11,152 nucleotides of DNA, taken from positions 1-11,152 of the forward strand of contig WKLE02001103.1 of assembly GCA_014885115.2 (NCBI GenBank). Direction: 5' to 3'. Below the pieces are notes generated by a model that ran no database searches, was not told the origin of the DNA, and saw only the letters and a program-made list of their open reading frames with translations. Shown here in pieces: positions 7,250 through 11,152 of the stretch; the stretch's first letter is position 1, and the number at the start of each line of letters is the position of its first letter. The position numbers and the translations under genes were made by a program. This DNA comes from Asterionellopsis glacialis (taxonomy: Eukaryota; Bacillariophyta; Plagiogrammaphyceae; Rhaphoneidales; Asterionellopsidaceae).

Positions 7250-8975
7250 AAAATTTATATGCACCACCAGTGGATGCAATGCCATTAAAGACATAGGTAT
7301 TGTTCAGTGGTACGTACTGTCCTGTAATGAGTTTGACAGCTTCTTGGGATGCTACACCCCCAACCACACTTGCAACAGAATGAATTTGTGCACTGGCAAA
7401 TCGTACAAATTCTTTGGCATACACCTTTTCCTCTCCTAATAACGTTTGTTGAATCAGTTCATTCTCTGTCAAATTATACTTTGTTACAACGTTTTTGATG
7501 CATTCTTGTAACTTGAGGAGATCGTCATCATGTTGCCCTTTTAGAGTACCGGGATAACGATATCCTTGTTTCTCGTAAAAAATTTGACATGCACGTAATC
7601 CAAAATACCACAACATGGGTGTATGCTCTTTAAATTCATACGGATCAAAGGTTACCATGGCCAAATCTTCCTGTATATCAGTTGGACATGAGGATTCCAT
7701 GCATTCTTCATACCATGTACGTGTATGAAATACATCCAATACAAATACATTTTTACAGAATGTTTCGATGTCTTGCATGGATATTATTGTTTGAATTGGA
7801 TTATTACTGGTAATGGTAAAAGAAGTTAGTTCTTCATCGACCAAATGTTTCATTTCTTGCACATTCTTGGTAGCTTGATCACTATATACCTTTTGTAGTT
7901 TTACATACAAGTCAGTAGATGCTGTCATATCCGGAATTGTCCCTTGTAAGGGTGGTTGACCATTAGACTGTTTCATCAATTTCATCAATGCCTGTAACAA
8001 TACTTTAAATTTTTGCATTGCCGGAGTTGTTGCTGTTGTTGTTATGTCATTGTCATCACTGACAGTGATTTTCTTCTTCTTCTCTTCTTCTTGTTGAATA
8101 GATGATTGTAATTCTTGCAATTGTGTAATATCCAATGTTTTTTCGGTATAGGCTAAATAAGCATTTGATATAGCCTCTTGATAATTTAATTCTAAATCTA
8201 AATTATGTGAGGCATCCTTGATGGAATCTCGAAATTCATTCTTTTCTTGAAATGTTTGTGGGCCCTTGCCGTCCTTGTTCTTCTTCCAATCCTCCATGGC
8301 TTGAAGTAAAATAAATGGATAGGGTATATGTCCATGTTGTTGACTTGTTAATGATTCCCACTGAATGCTGGATGCCAAAGTTTGGAGTTCTGGTAAGGGA
8401 TGGACTAATCGTAAATCTGGTACTTCGCTGTCTGGCTTTGGATCTACTAATGGTTGTGATGGTGTTTGTAACCGTACTGCACCAATAAGTCCATACGAAT
8501 ATACCAATAGTAATGGTATAGACAATCTTGAACAACTTTGTGATATAATTTTACCCAAGGTTGGCTCAATGTCACCACCAATCACGAGCACATTATTTTG
8601 ATTCTGAATTTGTTGTTGGGCTTTCAGAAATAAATCAAAATCAAAATGTAAAAGACCACCATCACAATCATAATGTTTGTAATTTGCTTGGACATCAGGA
8701 TTCAATTCTTGTAATAATTCCATAGATCCTTGAGCACGGTTTTTTTGGGGAGAAACAAAAAAATTACTACACCCTTCTTCATTGTAAATCATATCCTCCG
8801 ATGTAAAATCATCTAGAATGAAAATTTTACCAATTCCTGGCAACACTAAATTTTTTAATGTTTCTGTACCCGCAGCTGTAGCACGAATTAAAATGACAGT
8901 TGTTTCACTTAAGGCTTTTTGTCCCTGTGAACCCCATAACCGCAATTGACGATCATACTTATTTTGTGTTGCCAT
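7248..8975 (-). CDS. NAE1: NEDD8-activating enzyme E1 regulatory subunit (NAE1/APP-BP1/ULA1)
   Basis: A 575-residue single-exon protein. With UBA3 it forms the heterodimeric E1 that adenylates NEDD8 and hands it to UBC12 for cullin modification in nucleus and cytosol. The family signature is plain: KYDRQLRLWG at residues 6-15, a degenerate nucleotide-binding loop (RATAAGTE, about 31-38) running into TLKNLVLPGIG, an NFF motif in CSNFFVSP near 70, and ELNPDV near 90. The C-terminus has SVASVVGGVASQEAVKLITG followed by the LNNTYVFNG ending typical of the family (about 533-565). As expected for the regulatory half, the loop lacks the GxGxxG of UBA3, and no catalytic Cys domain of the UBA3 type is seen. 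Human NAE1 and Arabidopsis AXR1 are near 535-540 residues. The extra length lies partly in a charged Glu/Lys then Thr-rich insertion around residues 295-320. The start is the first Met before the conserved YDRQLRLWG motif. No lesion is seen, so it should be functional. UBA3 and NEDD8 are not in the window. Confidence 0.95.
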   Translation of the reverse strand: MATQNKYDRQLRLWGSQGQKALSETTVILIRATAAGTETLKNLVLPGIGKIFILDDFTSEDMIYNEEGCSNFFVSPQKNRAQGSMELLQELNPDVQANYKHYDCDGGLLHFDFDLFLKAQQQIQNQNNVLVIGGDIEPTLGKIISQSCSRLSIPLLLVYSYGLIGAVRLQTPSQPLVDPKPDSEVPDLRLVHPLPELQTLASSIQWESLTSQQHGHIPYPFILLQAMEDWKKNKDGKGPQTFQEKNEFRDSIKDASHNLDLELNYQEAISNAYLAYTEKTLDITQLQELQSSIQQEEEKKKKITVSDDNDITTTATTPAMQKFKVLLQALMKLMKQSNGQPPLQGTIPDMTASTDLYVKLQKVYSDQATKNVQEMKHLVDEELTSFTITSNNPIQTIISMQDIETFCKNVFVLDVFHTRTWYEECMESSCPTDIQEDLAMVTFDPYEFKEHTPMLWYFGLRACQIFYEKQGYRYPGTLKGQHDDDLLKLQECIKNVVTKYNLTENELIQQTLLGEEKVYAKEFVRFASAQIHSVASVVGGVASQEAVKLITGQYVPLNNTYVFNGIASTGGAYKF

Positions 8976-9199
8976 TACTGTCTAATTGTTTGTTTGATTG
9001 AAACCGATGCTTCTGCTTTTGCTGTCGCCTCCTTCCTGACTTTGTTTCTTCTATTTGTCGTATCTTCTATTATTTTAATATTTGATTCTTGCTGTATCTG
9101 GGACAATTGCTTCTCTTCAGGATACTTCCTGCTGTGGTGCGTTTTGCTGCCGCTGCTATTCGTTTTTTGTTTTTGAAAAATTACGATAACAATAAACAA
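8975..9199 (-). promoter_or_regulatory. Upstream open frame abutting the NAE1 start
   Basis: A 74-codon frame starts at 9199 and stops with TAA at 8977-8975, so its stop shares one base with the NAE1 ATG (TAATG). The predicted peptide begins hydrophobic (MFIVIVIF) and becomes strongly polar (Lys/Glu/Gln/Ser-rich). It is in a different frame from NAE1 and has no family resemblance. The leader is purine-rich on the coding strand, as in the zinc-finger gene, and such composition keeps frames open by chance. If the transcript starts upstream of 9199, this would be an upstream ORF that could lower NAE1 translation or allow termination-reinitiation. If transcription starts later, it is irrelevant. 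The NAE1 core promoter must lie in or near 8976-9283, and no clear TATA box is seen there. Confidence 0.3.
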
Positions 9200-9283
9200 A
9201 AAAGCAGAAGGTTCATTGAGTTGCCCAAAAGAATGATGTTAAGAGTTACTTCTTTTGCTTTCGCTTCCCTTTGTTGGTAGTGG

Positions 9284-9480
9284 TGTTGGGTCCAGCCAAC
9301 TGTCCAGCCATGCCACCTAGGACCTACTAGAGTCGCATTCGAGCGTTCTCGTAGCGTGTGACTGGAGACCATTACATAAGCCTGCATCCAGTGACGAATC
9401 TGCAAAGGGAGGCCTGCAAGGCCAAAAAGAACTGGTAAAAGTTGCGCGCGTTCAACCTGCGTACTGGAATCAGAAGCGTA
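9284..9480 (+). mobile_element. Possible LTR remnant with primer-binding-like site
   Basis: The sequence changes character near 9284, where a TGTTGGGTCC start could be an LTR beginning with TG. The segment to about 9455 is short, unique in this window and non-coding. At 9465-9477 stands TGGAATCAGAAGC. It resembles TGGTATCAGAGC, the complement of the initiator-Met tRNA 3' end used as primer-binding site by many copia-type elements, with one substitution and one inserted base. The gag-like relic begins about 85 bases later, the usual place for gag. The second LTR and target-site duplication would lie outside the window, so the boundaries are guesses. Confidence 0.3.
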
Positions 9481-9561
9481 TCTAGCGAATTCTGACACCA
9501 GCCGTTGACTGCTCACTTTCGAGAGAGCAGGAGCAAGAATCGAAGAACGAAGTTAAAGACA

Positions 9562-11137
9562 ATGAACGACGACGTTCCCGTTCCTGCCCCCCAAGTGGAA
9601 GGACCACCTGTACTGAGGACCACGAGGACTGCTGGGGGGAGGTGAGGCCATGGCGCCTCCTCCTCCTCCCGGGATTATTCCCGCGGCCGCAAACCAAAAT
9701 CCAGGTGTTCCGCAACCCCAACAGGGAGCCGGGCTAGACGGCGGAGGTGCTCCAACTCCTGGAGGTAATGTCCCCGCTGCCCAGCCATTTGCACTCCTGT
9801 TTGAGGCAAAGGAGGGCACCCTCATGTATTAGATGTTATCTTCTACGGTGGGTAGATCGAATGAAGAACTGACTGAATCGGTCATCAAGGCCTTTGAGGT
9901 AGTTGAGGATGAATAAACCCTGATGAGGTGCTAACCCAGCTACTGAGTGCTGACAAGCCTAGTGCCTTTTTCACTGTATTGCCTATGTCCCATTATGTGA
10001 CAATGGTATATTGTATTCCACAGTTCCAAATGGGGTTCAGTGTCCCCAACGAGTTCAACAGAAAAGTATTTGCTAGATATGGTGATGTGGATGAAGGCCA
10101 GCTACCACCTTGTCTACTAGCACCGGGGGACACTGTAAGTGACACCTCTGATGAGTTTTTCCAGGTGGAAACTCTAGTATAAGCGAAGGCTGCTGACTTT
10201 AAAGCAGCTTATGATGCAGATCCAGACTTGTTATTGGCACTGTATGTTGGCCGAGTCCAGACAGGCACTCCAGTTGAGGATACAGTAAAATTGTGCAAAT
10301 TAGTGTTTCTTCCACTAGAATGGGCTCCATACTTCATGGAGCCCTACAAGTAATAGAGTGGCTTATGGGAAATTTGAGCAATGACCAAAAAAGACAGGAA
10401 GTTAGCTCCATAGCAGAATGGTCCAGACTAGCCTGCACAAAAGCGGCTGGAGCTGGTCCCTCTTGTAATGATAGGAAACTACAACTGCAGTGGCAACCAA
10501 TTATACCAAACCGGAAGTTAACATGGTGGGGAAATAGAATCATAAAACTAGCATTAGGGGAACATGCACTCTTCTCTTCTCCAAGTGGTATGCAAGGGCC
10601 AGTACTCAATGCACAGACGGCGTATGGTCAAGCCTTGGAAACAGTTAAGGCCATTTCCGCACAAATTATAGAGATAAAGAAAAAAGGTCATACACTGACT
10701 CAGAGAAATTACACATCCGGGCAGCATGCAGTCTGTCAGAAAGGGAAGACCCTCCAACATTATTGGTGGCCATTGCAGAGGATGGGCAAACCACAGAAGT
10801 GGTAGAATGCCAACTATGAAAGAGATTAAGGGTCTCACCTGATTCAGACAATCCCGTCAGGATATTTGTGTCCTCAAGTCTAGTAAAGGATGTAAAATCC
10901 CTAAACTTTGGCCATGATGGGAAAGCTGAATTTGATGAGTGCCATAGGGGTCTGTCCCCATTTGTGGTGCCTTTCACAGCTTTAGCTGTTCAGAGTTCCC
11001 AACAGAAACAACAGGATGCTGTACAACAAGCCACCAGCACTACCCCTTTGGACATGTTGGAATTTGCAAGTGTTGCAGTAGGCGAGTCGCGAGACTCGCG
11101 CGATATGTCAATCAACCGTAGTATGGACGGACCGTGA
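9562..11137 (+). pseudogene. Decayed gag-like retroelement coding region
   Basis: A long plus-strand coding region of about 520 codons is broken by stops at 9643, 9830, 9914, 10180, 10351 and 10817, and passes through at least four frame changes. It starts at ATG 9562 with a Pro/Asp-rich opening, then a Pro/Gly/Ala/Gln-rich segment (9650-9790). The rest is globular and strikingly protein-like across the breaks: VLTQLLSADKPSAFFTVLP, a FARYGDVDEGQLPPCLLAPG run, DADPDLLLALYVG, a FLPLEWAPYF run, then VIEWLMGNLSND and SIAEWSRLACTKAAGAGP. The last part (10696-11137) ends at TGA. All three stop codons appear as lesions, so an altered code is not the explanation. No pol domains are present; they could lie to the right. 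A gag-type structural protein of a diatom LTR element is my best guess from the Pro-rich start, helical body and position after the primer-like site. It could instead be a pseudogene of a multicopy host family. It lies head-to-head with NAE1, about 590 bases from its start. Confidence 0.55.
11082..11099. repeat. 7-bp-arm inverted repeat near relic end
   Basis: GCGAGTC at 11082-11088 and GACTCGC at 11093-11099 are exact reverse complements around a GCGA loop. The structure is very GC-rich compared with its surroundings and lies within the last codons of the gag-like relic. It may be a small hairpin or part of a repeat boundary. Confidence 0.5.
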
Positions 11138-11142
11138 TGCGA

Positions 11143-11150
11143 TGACGTCA
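11143..11150. promoter_or_regulatory. TGACGTCA palindrome at right edge
   Basis: A full CRE-type palindrome lies six bases beyond the stop of the gag-like relic. A matching 8-mer occurs at 1874-1881. With the window ending two bases later there is no context to assign a function; it may belong to the retroelement or to sequence beyond it. Confidence 0.25.
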
Positions 11151-11152
11151 CG

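Noticed and set aside
8236..8535. 99-codon minus-strand frame within NAE1
   Set aside because: It overlaps the conserved NAE1 frame in another phase and consists of Thr/Ser/Ile-rich shadow sequence.
9181..9516. 111-codon minus-strand frame upstream of NAE1
   Set aside because: It crosses the apparent boundary between NAE1 upstream DNA and the LTR-like segment, has no motif and ends in a Leu-rich run; treated as chance openness.
9553..9825. Pro/Gly/Ser-rich minus-strand frame
   Set aside because: It is the antisense of the Pro/Gly/Ala-rich start of the gag-like relic, where GC-rich repeats keep all frames open.
10334..10977. Three overlapping minus-strand frames of 91-103 codons
   Set aside because: The plus strand carries the protein-like sequence here; these are complements with no motif of their own.
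9562..11137. Alternative genetic code or programmed recoding to explain stops in the relic
   Set aside because: TAA, TAG and TGA all occur as interruptions along with several frame changes, whereas the neighbouring NAE1 gene reads cleanly with the standard code; decay is the simpler reading.
1..11152. CRISPR arrays, rRNA, tRNA, bacterial operons or toxin/defence systems
   Set aside because: No spaced direct repeats, no RNA gene consensus and no prokaryotic gene organisation; the recognised genes are eukaryotic.

Overview
The window is nuclear DNA of a eukaryote, most likely a diatom or a close stramenopile relative. The reasons are a clear NEDD8-pathway E1 subunit, two long genes with no visible coding-region intron, a Gln/Ser/Asn/Pro-rich zinc-finger protein, moderately AT-rich spacers with dinucleotide repeats, and decayed gag-like retroelement sequence on both sides. 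The diatom assignment is inferred from protein character; no marker gene fixes the taxon.

Layout. Bases 1-1460 are a patchwork of decayed coding sequence: a short frame open from the left edge, a broken gag-like fragment on the minus strand (about 309-776), and a weaker broken plus-strand stretch (about 1015-1460). Bases 1461-2897 are non-coding. They hold three TGACGT (CRE/bZIP-type) sites, a cluster of GTACC/CAGGTAC motifs with a nested palindrome, an AT-rich segment, and a purine-rich leader with a (GA)11 repeat. The first intact gene (2898-6521, plus) encodes a 1207-residue protein: a long low-complexity N-terminal half, an uncharacterised helical block, and three unusual CCCH-type zinc fingers. 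The second intact gene (7248-8975, minus) encodes NAE1/ULA1, the regulatory subunit of the NEDD8-activating enzyme. The two genes converge, with about 730 bases between their stop codons. A (TC)13 repeat directly adjoins the NAE1 stop.

Upstream of NAE1 lies a 74-codon upstream frame whose stop overlaps the NAE1 start. From about 9284 the sequence changes to a more GC-rich, repeat-like character. A possible short LTR and a sequence resembling the initiator-Met tRNA primer-binding site precede a strongly decayed gag-like coding region (9562-11137) with six in-frame stops and several frame changes.

The two intact genes have no obvious joint pathway. One is a probable RNA-binding regulator, the other a core enzyme of cullin neddylation. 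They form a small host-gene island between retroelement remnants. I see no new multi-gene system here. The points most worth following are the odd zinc-finger protein with its possible out-of-frame C-terminal tail, the palindromic GTACC cluster upstream of it, the upstream frame abutting NAE1, and the gag-like relic.
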